From the NCBI RefSeq assembly GCF_900114315.1, contig NZ_FOSQ01000007.1, positions 33,379 through 97,378 of the forward strand: a DNA stretch of 64,000 nucleotides, read 5' to 3'. The first letter of the stretch is position 1, and each line of letters starts with the position of its first letter. The position numbers were made by a program, and so were the translations under genes. Origin of the DNA: Falsiroseomonas stagni DSM 19981 (GTDB lineage Bacteria > Pseudomonadota > Alphaproteobacteria > Acetobacterales > Acetobacteraceae). Below the pieces are notes generated by a model. It had not been told where the DNA came from, did not search any database, and saw nothing but the letters and a program-made list of their open reading frames with translations. Shown here one piece after another: positions 16,164 to 25,473 of the stretch.

Positions 16164-17203
16164 GCATCCAGACATCTCGTCGTGCCCTTCTGGCCGCCGC
16201 CGCGCTGGCCGCGCCCGCGATCTGGGGCCGCGACGCGGTCGCGCAGATCCGCCGGGGCGATGAACTGACGGTCGGCATCTGGGGCGGTGCGCAGGAACGC
16301 ATCACGCGGCAGTTCTGCGCCACGCCGCTGGAACGCCAGCATGGCGTGAAGATCAACTATGTGCTGGGCGGCACGCCCGAACGCCGCGCCCGCGCCTATG
16401 CCGAACGCGGCCGGCCTTCCTTCGACCTGCTCTACCTCAACATCTTCGAAAGCCGGCAGGCGGTGAAGGACGGGGTGACGATGGCGTCCAGCGCCAATGT
16501 CCCCAACTTCGCCAACCTGTATGACATCGCGAAGATCGGCGGCTATGCCGTGGCCTTCAACCCCGTCACCATCGTCTATGACCGCCGCAAGGTGGCCGCG
16601 CCGATGACGTCCTGGCGCGACTTCTGGCGCGACGATCTGAAGGGCAAGGTGATCTGGCCGACCTATCCGGGCGCGCAGGGCACATCCGCGCTGCTGATGG
16701 CCGCCAAGGTCTGGGGCGGCAGCGAGAGCAATATCGACCCCGCCTTCACCAACATCGCCCGCCTGCGCCCCTTCGCCGCCATCCAGGGCAGCCAGGACCA
16801 GCTCTATGGCATGTTCGACCAGGATGTCGGTGCTGCCAGCGTGGAGTTCGGCAGCTTCACCCGCAAATACGCGGAGACGCGCAACCCCAACATCGTCATC
16901 GCCGACCCGACCGAGGGCCAGGCCATCGCGACCAATGTCGCCTGCATCACGACCGGCACGCGCAACCAGGCGCTGGCGGAAGCCTTCGTGAACCTGCACC
17001 TCTCCCCGGAATGCCAGGCGGCCTATGCGGAGGAGATCTACTACTCCCCCACCATCAAGAACGTCAGCTTCGCCCCGGAACTCGCGGCCAAGCTGATCCT
17101 GGGCGAGGCCGCGGTGAACAAGCTGGTGGACTTCAACTGGGACCTGGTGATCGCGAACCAGCCCCGCTGGTCCAGCCGCTTCACGCGTGAGATCGCGGGC
17201 TGA
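16160..17203 (+). CDS. ABC transporter substrate-binding protein (PotD/spermidine-putrescine type)
   Basis: A 347-residue exported binding protein with a Tat-like signal (SRRALLAAAALAAPAIWG). The mature part begins DELTVGIWGGAQERITRQF, typical of SBP_bac_8/PotD-like proteins. Other features are RPSFDLLYLNIFESRQAV and TSWRDFWRDDLKGKVIWPT. The start overlaps the ATPase stop (ATGA), with GGGAG upstream. Together with the ATPase and fused permease it forms a complete importer. Ligand is not determined; the family takes polyamines, amines and related cations. Confidence 0.9.
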   Translation: MSIQTSRRALLAAAALAAPAIWGRDAVAQIRRGDELTVGIWGGAQERITRQFCATPLERQHGVKINYVLGGTPERRARAYAERGRPSFDLLYLNIFESRQAVKDGVTMASSANVPNFANLYDIAKIGGYAVAFNPVTIVYDRRKVAAPMTSWRDFWRDDLKGKVIWPTYPGAQGTSALLMAAKVWGGSESNIDPAFTNIARLRPFAAIQGSQDQLYGMFDQDVGAASVEFGSFTRKYAETRNPNIVIADPTEGQAIATNVACITTGTRNQALAEAFVNLHLSPECQAAYAEEIYYSPTIKNVSFAPELAAKLILGEAAVNKLVDFNWDLVIANQPRWSSRFTREIAG

Positions 17204-17239
17204 CATCGGGCCACTGGATACGGGCATACGGGACGGCGC

Positions 17240-18943
17240 ATGAATTCCTCTCCGCGGGCCGGCTGGCTCGCCCTGCCCTATGGGCTGTGGCTGCTGGCCG
17301 CCTTCGCCGCGCCGCTCGGTGCCGTGGCGCTGCTCTCCGTGCAGGAGAGCAGCGAGATGTTCGCGCCGCTCTCCCTCCTGCCCTCCGGCGCGCAGTATGC
17401 GGAACTGCTGGGGGACCGCTTCTATGTGCGGGTCTTCCTCAACACGATCTGGCTGGGGCTGGGAGTGGCGGCGGCCTCCACCTTCCTCGCCTATCCGCTG
17501 GCGCTGTGGCTGACGCGCCTGCCGCCGCGCTGGAAGCCGGTGGGCTTTGCGGTGGTGCTGGTGCCGCTGCTGACCAATGTGGTGGTACGGTCGCTCGGCA
17601 TCATCCTGCTGTTGGCGCCGCGGGGCATCGTATCGGGCATCGGGCAGTTCTTCGGGCTGCCGCCGTCCAACCTCCTGTTCGGCTGGTTCGCCGTCGGCCT
17701 GGCGCTGACGCAGGTCTTCCTGCCCTACATGGTCCTGGCCTTGTACGACGTGCTCGACGGCCAGGATAAGCGGCTGGAGGAAGCGGCGGCGGGCCTCGGC
17801 GCCGGACCGGCCATGCGCTTCCTGCGCGTGATCCTGCCGCTGTCGCTGCCTGGCCTCCGCGCCGGGCTGACCGTGACCTTCCTGATGGCATCGACAGCCT
17901 ACGTCTCCGCGACCCTCGTCGGCGGGCGGAAGGTGTGGGTTTCCGGCATGGTGGTGCTGAAGGAGGGGATGGAGATCCTGAACTACCCCCTCGCCGCCGC
18001 GCTGGCGATGATGATGCTGGGCGCGTCGGTGGTGGTCACGATCCTGATCGGGCGCGCGATCGGGTTCCTGACGCCCTGGGTGACAGGCCGCGCGCCGCGC
18101 TTCCGCCTCTCCCTGCCGCCAGGCCTCCGCCGGCCGCTGGTCGCTGTGGCGGAGGCCGCGGCGCCGGTCGTCTCCCGCTTCCTGCTGGCACTGGCCATTG
18201 GCGTCCTGATCTTTCCGCTGCTGCTGGTCGCCGTCGCCTCGGTGAATGACAGCCCGCAGGCGACGGTCGCGCAATTCGTCGGCTTCACCTGGAAGTGGTA
18301 CGGGATGGTGCTGCAGAATGAGCGCTATCTCTCCGATGCCTGGGTCAGCGTGAAGCTGGCGCTGGCCTGCGTCGCCATTTCGCTGGCCATCGCGCTCCCG
18401 GCCTCCTTCGCCCTGGTGCGGGCGGGGTTCAGGGGGCGGGAGGTGCTGGGCGCGGCGCTGATGCTGCCCCTCGCCCTGCCGGGCATCGCGATCGGCCTTG
18501 GCATGTTGCGGCTGCTGCAATGGTTCACGGCGCTGCCGCCCTTCATGGGCGTGCTGGCGGTGCATGTGGTGCTGGTCGCGCCCTTCATGCTGGCGCTGCT
18601 GCGCGCCTCCGTCGCGGGGCTGGACCGGACGCTGGAGGAAGCGGCAAGCGGCCTCGGCGCGCCGCCCGCGCGCGTCTTCCGCAAGGTGATCCTGCCGCAG
18701 CTTGGCCCGGGCATCGCGGTGGCCTGCGTCATCGGCTTCCTGCTGAGCTTCGGGGAGGTGACGGTGACAGCCTTCCTGACAACGGCGCGGCTGCAGACCC
18801 TGCCGGTGCGCATCTATGCCGAGAGCACCTTCAGCCTGGAGAACACGGTGAATGCCATCAGCACCATCTTCATCCTGATGACGGTGGCGATGCTGATCCT
18901 GGTGAACCGCTTCATGCCGCTGGACCGGGTCTGGAAGCGGTAG
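17240..18943 (+). CDS. Fused two-domain ABC permease (PotB-PotC type)
   Basis: A 567-residue permease with about twelve transmembrane segments in two halves. Each half ends with its own EAA-type coupling motif: LEEAAAGLGAGPAMRFLRVI (about residue 176) and LEEAASGLGAPPARVFRKVI (about 465). Normally PotB and PotC are separate 270-300-residue proteins. Here they are one polypeptide, as in the iron/thiamine FbpB/ThiP class. The fusion is real, because no stop or start divides the halves. It begins 36 bp after the binding-protein stop and is followed by an intrinsic terminator. Confidence 0.92.
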   Translation: MNSSPRAGWLALPYGLWLLAAFAAPLGAVALLSVQESSEMFAPLSLLPSGAQYAELLGDRFYVRVFLNTIWLGLGVAAASTFLAYPLALWLTRLPPRWKPVGFAVVLVPLLTNVVVRSLGIILLLAPRGIVSGIGQFFGLPPSNLLFGWFAVGLALTQVFLPYMVLALYDVLDGQDKRLEEAAAGLGAGPAMRFLRVILPLSLPGLRAGLTVTFLMASTAYVSATLVGGRKVWVSGMVVLKEGMEILNYPLAAALAMMMLGASVVVTILIGRAIGFLTPWVTGRAPRFRLSLPPGLRRPLVAVAEAAAPVVSRFLLALAIGVLIFPLLLVAVASVNDSPQATVAQFVGFTWKWYGMVLQNERYLSDAWVSVKLALACVAISLAIALPASFALVRAGFRGREVLGAALMLPLALPGIAIGLGMLRLLQWFTALPPFMGVLAVHVVLVAPFMLALLRASVAGLDRTLEEAASGLGAPPARVFRKVILPQLGPGIAVACVIGFLLSFGEVTVTAFLTTARLQTLPVRIYAESTFSLENTVNAISTIFILMTVAMLILVNRFMPLDRVWKR

Positions 18944-18967
18944 CCCTTCCCCCTCCGCCGCCCCACG

Positions 18968-19002
18968 AAACCCCTCCGTCGCCCGGCGCCGGAGGGGTTT
19001 TT
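18968..19002 (+). terminator. Rho-independent terminator after the PotABCD-like operon
   Basis: AAACCCCTCCG (18968-18978) pairs with CGGAGGGGTTT (18990-19000), with an 11-base loop and a run of five T at 18998-19002. It lies 25 bp after the fused permease stop and before the promoter of the hyuA operon. It is the clearest intrinsic terminator in the window. Confidence 0.85.
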
Positions 19003-19011
19003 CGTTTGCGG

Positions 19012-19039
19012 TTGACGCGCGGCGGCACTTGGCTACATG
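19012..19039 (+). promoter_or_regulatory. Candidate sigma-70 promoter for the hyuA operon
   Basis: TTGACG (19012-19017) and TACATG (19034-19039) are separated by 16 bp, directly after the terminator and about 72 bp before the GTG start of hyuA. The -35 box is good and the -10 box is weak. The position between terminator and operon is the main support. Confidence 0.45.
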
Positions 19040-19111
19040 CTTGCTGTACGAAGGACGCTGTCCTGCATTGCGAGACGCCCATCCCGCAGCGCAGTCGGGG
19101 AAGGAAACCAG

Positions 19112-21232
19112 GTGCCAGACGATGTGACGGGCGCGCCGCGCGCCCTTGCGGCCGCGACCGCCGCCACCGGCTATTCGCTGGCCGTCGATATCGGCGGCAC
19201 CTTCACGGATGTGGTGCTGCGCCATGCGGATGGCCGCGCCACCACCGACAAGACGCTGACCACCCATCGCAACCTGCTGGAAGGCTTCTTCCGCGCGGTG
19301 GATTTGGCGCTCGGCAAGGCGGGTGTGGGGCCAGAAGCGGTGACGGAGGTCACGGTCCACGCCACCACCCTGGTGACCAATGCGGTCATCGAGCGTCGAG
19401 GCCCGCCGACCGCCCTGCTGGCGACGAAGGGTTTTCGGGATATCCTGAGCATCCGCAACGAACATCGCTACGACATGTTCGACCCGCAGATCGAATTCCC
19501 CGATCCGCTGGTGCCCGACAGCCTGGTCTACACGCTGGATGAACGCATGCTCGCGACCGGCGCGGTGGAGAAGCCGGTCGACGCGGCGGAAGCCGCTGAC
19601 CTGGCGCATCGCATGGCCGCCGATGGCGTGAAGGCGGTGGGCATCTGCCTGCTCAATGCCTATCGCAACGGGGCCAATGAACGCGCGGCGCGGGCGGCGA
19701 TACTGGCGGCGGTGCCCTCCATGGAGGTCACTCTGTCCTCGGAGGTCTCACCGCAGATCCGCGAATATCCGCGCGCCTCCACCACGGTGATGAATGCCTA
19801 CACCCAGCCCATCGTCGCGCCCTATCTGGCGGCGCTGTCGGCGGAGCTGGTGCGGCGGGGCTTTCCGAACCGGCCGCTCATCATGCTGTCGAATGGCGGC
19901 GTCGTCGGCACCTCCATCGCCGGCGCCTTCCCGGTGCGGATGATCGAGAGCGGGCCGGCGGCCGGCGCGCTGGCGGCCAGCTACTTCGCCGATGTGCTCC
20001 ACCTCCCGCGGCTGCTGTCCTTCGACATGGGCGGCACCACGGCCAAGGCCTGCATGATCGATGCCGGCAAGCCGCTGGTGGCCGGGGAGTTCGAGGTCGA
20101 TCGCCGCTACCGCTTCAAGCCCGGCAGCGGCTTCCCCATCACCATCCCCGCCGTGGACATGATCGAGATCGGCGCCGGCGGCGGCTCCATCGCGCGCGTC
20201 GACAATCTCGGCCTGCTGAAGGTGGGGCCGCGCAGCGCGGGGTCGGAACCAGGGCCGGTCTGCTACGGCCGTGGGGGCACGGAGCCCACGGTGACGGATA
20301 GCGACGTGGTGCTGGGCCTGCTGGATGCGGACCGCTTCCTCGGCGGCGACATGAAGCTGGACATGGCGGGTGCCGCGGCCGCGCTGGGGCGGCTTGGCGA
20401 ACGCCTCGGCACCGATGCGGTCGCGACGGCGCGCGGGGTGTTCGAGGTAGTCTGCGAACAGATGGCCGGCGCGGCGCGCGCCCATGCGACCGATCGCGGC
20501 ATCGATTGGCGCGGATTGCCGATGCTGGCCTTCGGCGGCGCCGGTCCCGTCCATGCCTGCCGCGTGGCGGAACTCCTGGAATGCCGGCACCTGGTCTTCC
20601 CACCGATGGCCAGCGTGCTCTCCGCCTTCGGGACCCTCGTCTCCCCGGTACGGCTGGACCTGGTGCGTTCCGCGCTCTCCCCGCTCGCGACGCTGGACTG
20701 GGCGGCCGTGCGCGCGCTGGTCGGCGGCATGGCGGATGAGGGCCGCGCGGCCCTGGCGGAGGCGGGCGTCGATGCCGCGGATGCGACGCTGGAACTCGGC
20801 GTGGATTGCCGCTACCGCGGGCAGCAGAACGAGGTCACGACCGAACTGCCGCTGTCCGTGCTGGACAGCGGCGATGCGGTGGCGCTGCGCGAATCCTTCG
20901 AGCAGGCCTACGAAGCCCTCTACGGCATCCGCCTGCCCGATGTCCCGATCGAGGTCGTGACCTGGCGCCTGGCCGCGCGCGGGCCGCTGCCCGTTGCCAG
21001 CCCCTCCCCCATGCCGGGCGGCACGCCCGCCAGCCCGCGCACGCATCGCCCCGTGGCGGTTGAGCCTGATGTGCCGATGGTGCCGGTCTATGACCGCGGA
21101 GCCATCGCCGTCGGCCAGAAGATCGAAGGCCCTGTCATCATAGAGGAACGGGAGACCACGCTGGTGGTGCTGCGCGGCTGGACGGCCAGCGTGCACCCGA
21201 CTGGCGCCGTGGTCGCGGAGCGCGTGGCATGA
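19112..21232 (+). CDS. hyuA: Hydantoinase/oxoprolinase subunit A
   Basis: A 706-residue ATP-dependent subunit of N-methylhydantoinase/5-oxoprolinase/acetone-carboxylase-like enzymes. The N-terminal phosphate loop is VDIGGTFTDVVL. Later motifs are HATTLVTNAVIERRG, SFDMGGTTAKACMI and EIGAGGGSIARVD. The start is GTG 19112, with AAGGA six bases upstream; upstream in-frame ATG 19037 lies inside the candidate -10 element. These enzymes open cyclic amides such as hydantoins or 5-oxoproline with ATP. It overlaps hyuB (ATGA). Confidence 0.93.
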   Translation: MPDDVTGAPRALAAATAATGYSLAVDIGGTFTDVVLRHADGRATTDKTLTTHRNLLEGFFRAVDLALGKAGVGPEAVTEVTVHATTLVTNAVIERRGPPTALLATKGFRDILSIRNEHRYDMFDPQIEFPDPLVPDSLVYTLDERMLATGAVEKPVDAAEAADLAHRMAADGVKAVGICLLNAYRNGANERAARAAILAAVPSMEVTLSSEVSPQIREYPRASTTVMNAYTQPIVAPYLAALSAELVRRGFPNRPLIMLSNGGVVGTSIAGAFPVRMIESGPAAGALAASYFADVLHLPRLLSFDMGGTTAKACMIDAGKPLVAGEFEVDRRYRFKPGSGFPITIPAVDMIEIGAGGGSIARVDNLGLLKVGPRSAGSEPGPVCYGRGGTEPTVTDSDVVLGLLDADRFLGGDMKLDMAGAAAALGRLGERLGTDAVATARGVFEVVCEQMAGAARAHATDRGIDWRGLPMLAFGGAGPVHACRVAELLECRHLVFPPMASVLSAFGTLVSPVRLDLVRSALSPLATLDWAAVRALVGGMADEGRAALAEAGVDAADATLELGVDCRYRGQQNEVTTELPLSVLDSGDAVALRESFEQAYEALYGIRLPDVPIEVVTWRLAARGPLPVASPSPMPGGTPASPRTHRPVAVEPDVPMVPVYDRGAIAVGQKIEGPVIIEERETTLVVLRGWTASVHPTGAVVAERVA

Positions 21233-22788
21233 ACACCTCCCTCGACGGCATCGCGCTGGAGATCCAGTGGTCCAACCTGATCGCGACGGTGACGGAACAG
21301 GCGCGCGCGCTGCAGCGCATCGCCTTCAGCCCCATCGTGCGGGAGGCGGGGGACCTGGCCACCGCGCTGTTCGACCGGCGCGGGCGGATGGTGGCGCAGG
21401 CGGTGACGGGCACGCCAGGGCACATCAACAGCCTGGCCGCCGCCGGCCAGCACTTTGTCCGTGCCTTCCCGCCCGATAACCTCTCCCCCGGCGATGTGCT
21501 GATCACCAATGATCCCTGGCTTTCCGCGGGGCATTTCTTCGACATCACGGTGATGACGCCTGTGTTTCGCGGCGGCGCCTGCATCGGCTTCTTCGGCAGC
21601 ACCATCCACCATACCGATATCGGCGGCTACGGCGTCGGTGCCGGGGCGCGCGACGTGCATGAGGAAGGGCTCTGGATTCCGCTGGCGAAGCTCTATGAGA
21701 AGGGCGTCGCCAATGCGCTGCTCTTCGACATCATCCGCCGCAATGTCCGCACGCCCGACCATGTGGCAGGCGACCTGGCCGCGCAGGTGGCGGCGGGGCG
21801 TGTGGGGGCGGAGCGCCTGAACGCGCTCTGCGACCGTACCGGCTTCGATGACATCGAGGCACTTTCCGATGCCATCATCGGCCGGTCGGAAGAAGCGACG
21901 CGGGAGAGCATCCGCAAGCTGACGCCCGGCACCTTCCATGGCGAGAGCATCTTCGATGTCCCCGGCGGGCTGAAGGTGACGCTGAAGGCGGCGGTGACGG
22001 TGGATACCGATGCCGGCGAACTCGTCATCGACTTCACGGGGTCTTCGCCTGAAGCGCCGATCGGCATCAATGTCGTGCTGAACTACACGGCGGCCTATGC
22101 GAACTTCGCCGTGCGCGCCTGCCTCGACCCCGACCTGCCCAACAACTACGGCAGCCTCTTCCCCGTGAAGGTCCGCGCGCCGGAAGGCAGCATCGTGAAT
22201 TGCCGCTACCCTGCGCCGGTGAATGCGCGGCACGTGGTCGGCATGTATGTTCCCTTCCCCGTGCTGAAGGCGCTGCACCAGGTGATGCCGGACCGCGTGC
22301 TGGCGGAGGGTTCGGGCGCGGTCTGGACCATCCAGATCCAGGGCAAGGATGATGAAGGCCAGCCCTTCACCTCCTCGATGTTCAACTACTCCGGCGGCAC
22401 GGGCGCGCGGCGGGAGAAGCCCGGCCTTTCTGCCACCTGCTACCCTACGGGCGTCGCGGCGGTGCCGGTGGAGGTGCTGGAAGCCGCCATGCCCATCGTC
22501 TTCACGCGCAAGGAGCTTCGCCGCGGATCGGGTGGCGCGGGGCGGATGCCCGGCGGCGATGGCCAGGTCATCGGCTACCGCATGAGGACCCGCGATCCCT
22601 GGCTGCTCAACGTGGTGGCCAGCCGCACCGACCTCGGCCCGGAAGGGCTGGAAGGCGGTGGCGATGGGTTGCCCGGACGCTTCCTGGTCAACGGCAAGCC
22701 GGTGAACGAGGCGCGCAAGATGGCGATGGCGGCCACCGACGAAGTGCTGATGGAAACGCCCGGCGGCGGCGGCTACGGTAAGGCATAA
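21229..22788 (+). CDS. hyuB: Hydantoinase/oxoprolinase subunit B
   Basis: A 519-residue HyuB-family protein, the partner of HyuA. Visible features include EIQWSNLIATVTEQARALQR at the start, RRGRMVAQAVTGTPGHINSL, and DVLITNDPWLSAGHFFDITV, the family signature near residue 85. The C-terminal end has SGGAGRMPGGDGQVIGYRM. Length is normal for the family. It is coupled to hyuA and followed after 41 bp by a Bug protein. The cyclic amide or ketone substrate is not determined. Confidence 0.93.
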   Translation: MNTSLDGIALEIQWSNLIATVTEQARALQRIAFSPIVREAGDLATALFDRRGRMVAQAVTGTPGHINSLAAAGQHFVRAFPPDNLSPGDVLITNDPWLSAGHFFDITVMTPVFRGGACIGFFGSTIHHTDIGGYGVGAGARDVHEEGLWIPLAKLYEKGVANALLFDIIRRNVRTPDHVAGDLAAQVAAGRVGAERLNALCDRTGFDDIEALSDAIIGRSEEATRESIRKLTPGTFHGESIFDVPGGLKVTLKAAVTVDTDAGELVIDFTGSSPEAPIGINVVLNYTAAYANFAVRACLDPDLPNNYGSLFPVKVRAPEGSIVNCRYPAPVNARHVVGMYVPFPVLKALHQVMPDRVLAEGSGAVWTIQIQGKDDEGQPFTSSMFNYSGGTGARREKPGLSATCYPTGVAAVPVEVLEAAMPIVFTRKELRRGSGGAGRMPGGDGQVIGYRMRTRDPWLLNVVASRTDLGPEGLEGGGDGLPGRFLVNGKPVNEARKMAMAATDEVLMETPGGGGYGKA

Positions 22789-22829
22789 CGACTCCCGGCA
22801 AACGGGCGTCCTCTGAGGAAACGACAGGA

Positions 22830-23795
22830 ATGATCGCAAGGCGCGCGCTGCTCGGCAGCGCATCGGTGCTGGCGCTGCCCGCTGTGGTGCGGGCGCAGGC
22901 GCTGTTCACGCGGCCCGTCCGCTTCGTCCTCGGCTTCGCGGCCGGCGGCGCGGGGGACATCACGGTGCGGATGCTGGTGCCGCATATGCAGGCGGAAATC
23001 GGCCAGCCCATCGTGGTGGACAACCGCCCCGGCGCCGGCGGGATCATCAGCGCCGAAGCGGTCGCCCGCGCCGCGCCGGATGGCCACACCATGTACCTGC
23101 TGACCACCAGCAACATGGCCGCGCCCGCCTTCTATCGCACCATGCCCTTCGACGTGACACGCGACTTCGCGCCGGTCGGCCGCATGGTCTGGTACGACCA
23201 CGTCATCGCCGTGAACCCGCAGCTTCCCGTGAACACGCTGGCGGAGCTGATCGCCTATGCGAAGGCGCGGCCGGGGACGCTGAACATCGGCTCCATCGCC
23301 GTCGGCAACGCACAGCACCTCGGCGTCGAGCTGTTCCGCGCCATGGCCGGCGCGCCGATGACGACGGTGACCTATCGCTCCTCCCCGGAGCTCATCACGG
23401 CGCTCTCCACCGGGGAGATCCAGGTGGCGGGCGAATTGCTGGCGCCGACCCTGCCGCAGGTTCAGGCCGGGCGCGTGAAGCTGCTGGCGGTGACGGCGCC
23501 GACGCGCTTCCCGACCCTGCCCGATGTGCTGACCAGCGCGGAAAGCGGCCTGCCCGACTACATCGTCCGGTCCTGGAACGCGATCGTCTTCCCCGCCAAT
23601 ACGCCGCGCCCGCAGATCGAGGCGATGAACCGTGCCATCCGCCGCGCGCTCGGCGTGCCGGAGATCCGCAACCGCCTGATCGAGCTCGGCGGATTGCCCG
23701 AGGCGAGCAGCCCGGAGGAACTCGGCGCCATGATCCCGAATGAGGTCGCGGCCTGGGGCCGCATGGCGCAACTCGCGGGGGTGGAGAAGCAGTGA
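22830..23795 (+). CDS. Bug family tripartite tricarboxylate transporter substrate-binding protein
   Basis: A 321-residue exported binding protein with signal sequence IARRALLGSASVLALPAVVR cut after RAQ. The mature region shows PVRFVLGFAAGGAGDITVRM and VVDNRPGAGGIISAE, the Bug signature. It lies in the hyuAB operon and overlaps the next gene (GTGA). It probably binds the compound processed by HyuAB and the aldolase. The second Bug protein of this operon at 24508 suggests two ligands or two ligand-sensing roles. Confidence 0.93.
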   Translation: MIARRALLGSASVLALPAVVRAQALFTRPVRFVLGFAAGGAGDITVRMLVPHMQAEIGQPIVVDNRPGAGGIISAEAVARAAPDGHTMYLLTTSNMAAPAFYRTMPFDVTRDFAPVGRMVWYDHVIAVNPQLPVNTLAELIAYAKARPGTLNIGSIAVGNAQHLGVELFRAMAGAPMTTVTYRSSPELITALSTGEIQVAGELLAPTLPQVQAGRVKLLAVTAPTRFPTLPDVLTSAESGLPDYIVRSWNAIVFPANTPRPQIEAMNRAIRRALGVPEIRNRLIELGGLPEASSPEELGAMIPNEVAAWGRMAQLAGVEKQ

Positions 23796-24511
23796 GCGAG
23801 GCGGAGCGGCTGCTCAAGCAGGACCTGCTGCACGCCTACCACATCCTCGATGCCGATGGTCAGGCCAGCGGCATCGCGGGGCATCTCACCGCAAGGCTGC
23901 CGGGGGCGGATCGCTTCTGGTCGCATCAATGGGGTATCGGCTTCGACGAGGTGCGGGCGGATGGCCTGATCGAGGCCGATTTCGACCTCGACACCACGCG
24001 CGGCATCGGGCGGGTGAACCCGACCCTGCATATCCACACGCGCATCTACCGCGCGCGGCCTGACGTGACCTGCATCATCCACACCCATGGCAAGGCCGGC
24101 GTGGCGCTGGGCTGCGCGGGGATGACGCTGGAGACCATCACCCAGACCGGCGCCGTCTTCCATGACGACATCGCGCTGTTCGACGAGTTCCACGGCATCG
24201 TGCTGGACACCAACGAAGGCGATGCCATCGCCGCGGCGCTGGGGCCGAAGCGCGGGCTGCTGCTGAAGAACCATGGCGCGCTGGTGGTCGGTGCCTCCAT
24301 CGCGGAAGCCTGCATCGGCATGACGGTGCTGGAATGGGCCGCCGATGTGCAGCTTCGCGCCGCCGCCGCAGGCCCCCTGCAGAAGCTCGACCCCGCCGCT
24401 GCCGCGCAATCGAAGAAATTCCTGCTGGATGCGGCCAACCTCGGCCTGCGCTGGGATTTTCTCAAACGAAAAATCGCCCGAAGCCGGCCATTCCTGGGAG
24501 AGACGCCATGA
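23792..24511 (+). CDS. Class II aldolase/adducin family protein
   Basis: A 239-residue class II aldolase-fold protein. The metal-binding histidines are in TLHIHTRIY (about residue 79) and CIIHTHGKA (about 94), with a later His in LLKNHGALVVG (about 161). This matches fuculose/ribulose-phosphate aldolases and related decarboxylases. The start is GTG 23792, overlapping the Bug stop; no ATG is close. The metal site is complete. Substrate unknown. The gene lies between two Bug genes and is coupled to the second (ATGA). Confidence 0.9.
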   Translation: MSEAERLLKQDLLHAYHILDADGQASGIAGHLTARLPGADRFWSHQWGIGFDEVRADGLIEADFDLDTTRGIGRVNPTLHIHTRIYRARPDVTCIIHTHGKAGVALGCAGMTLETITQTGAVFHDDIALFDEFHGIVLDTNEGDAIAAALGPKRGLLLKNHGALVVGASIAEACIGMTVLEWAADVQLRAAAAGPLQKLDPAAAAQSKKFLLDAANLGLRWDFLKRKIARSRPFLGETP

Positions 24512-25464
24512 AGCGCCTTCTGCTTGCCGCCCTGCTGGCCTGCACCGCGCTGCCCGCCATGGCGCAGCAATTCCCCAACCGGCCCATCCGCTGGATCGTT
24601 GGCTTCGCGCCGGGCGGCGTCGGCGATACCACCGCGCGCATCGTCGGCCAGAAGCTCAGCGAGACCCTCGGCCAGCCCGTCGTGATCGAGAACCGGCCCT
24701 CCGCCGGCGGGATCGTGGCGAGCGAGACGGTGGCGCGCGCGGCGCCCGATGGCCACACGCTGCTGCTGGTGACGGCGACGGCGGCCACGGCGCCGCATCT
24801 GTTCCGGCAACTGCCCTACCACCCCATCGACGATTTCGCCTTCGTGTCGCAGATCGCCAGCTTCCCGCACGCCATCGTCGTCGCCGCCAACTCGCCCTAT
24901 CGCAACCTGCAGGATCTGGTGGCGGGGGCGCGGGCGAATCCCGGGCGGGTCAATCTCGGCTCCGTCAGCGTCGGCACGGCGCTGCATCTCTCGCTCGAAC
25001 TGCTGCGCTCCATGGGCAGCATCCCGGCGGAGATCGTGACCTATCGCGCCACCGGCGAATTGCTGAACGCCACCGTCTCCGGCGATGTGCAGGCGGCGAT
25101 GGAGGTGGCGGCGACGACGCTCGGCCAGATCAGCGGCGGGCGGATGCGGGCGCTGGCGGTGACATCACCGCGGCGCATGTCGATCCTGCCGGATGTGCCG
25201 ACCGTCGCCGAGTCCGGACTGCCCGACTACAATGTCATCACCTGGAACGGCATGGCCGCGCCGCGCGGCACGCCGCGCCCGATCATCGACCGGCTGAATG
25301 CCGAGGTCGCGCGCGCCATGGCGATGCCCGATGTGCGCGACCGCCTGCTGCCGATCGGCGTGGAGCCCGCGCCAGGCACGCCGGAGGCGCTGCATGCGCT
25401 GCTCACCGCCGAAACCGCCCTCTGGGGCCGGGTCATCGAAGCCGCGAGAATCGAGAAGCAATAG
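24508..25464 (+). CDS. Bug family tripartite tricarboxylate transporter substrate-binding protein
   Basis: A 318-residue exported binding protein. The signal peptide KRLLLAALLACTALPAMA is a Sec type, unlike the twin-Arg leaders of the other Bug proteins here. The mature start FPNRPIRWIVGFAPGGVGD is followed by VIENRPSAGGIVASE. It resembles the product of 22830 in length and in SGLPDYNVITWN versus SGLPDYIVRSWN, indicating a local duplication. The stop is followed by an intergenic repeat copy (25474-25561). Confidence 0.93.
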   Translation: MKRLLLAALLACTALPAMAQQFPNRPIRWIVGFAPGGVGDTTARIVGQKLSETLGQPVVIENRPSAGGIVASETVARAAPDGHTLLLVTATAATAPHLFRQLPYHPIDDFAFVSQIASFPHAIVVAANSPYRNLQDLVAGARANPGRVNLGSVSVGTALHLSLELLRSMGSIPAEIVTYRATGELLNATVSGDVQAAMEVAATTLGQISGGRMRALAVTSPRRMSILPDVPTVAESGLPDYNVITWNGMAAPRGTPRPIIDRLNAEVARAMAMPDVRDRLLPIGVEPAPGTPEALHALLTAETALWGRVIEAARIEKQ

Positions 25465-25473
25465 TTCGATGCC

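Noticed and set aside
16010..19609. Very long open frame (about 1200 codons) on the minus strand
   Set aside because: It lies antisense to the ABC ATPase, PotD-like, fused permease and hyuA genes, which all have clear domains. Its composition (His/Arg/Gln-rich, no motif) is typical of antisense frames in GC-rich DNA.
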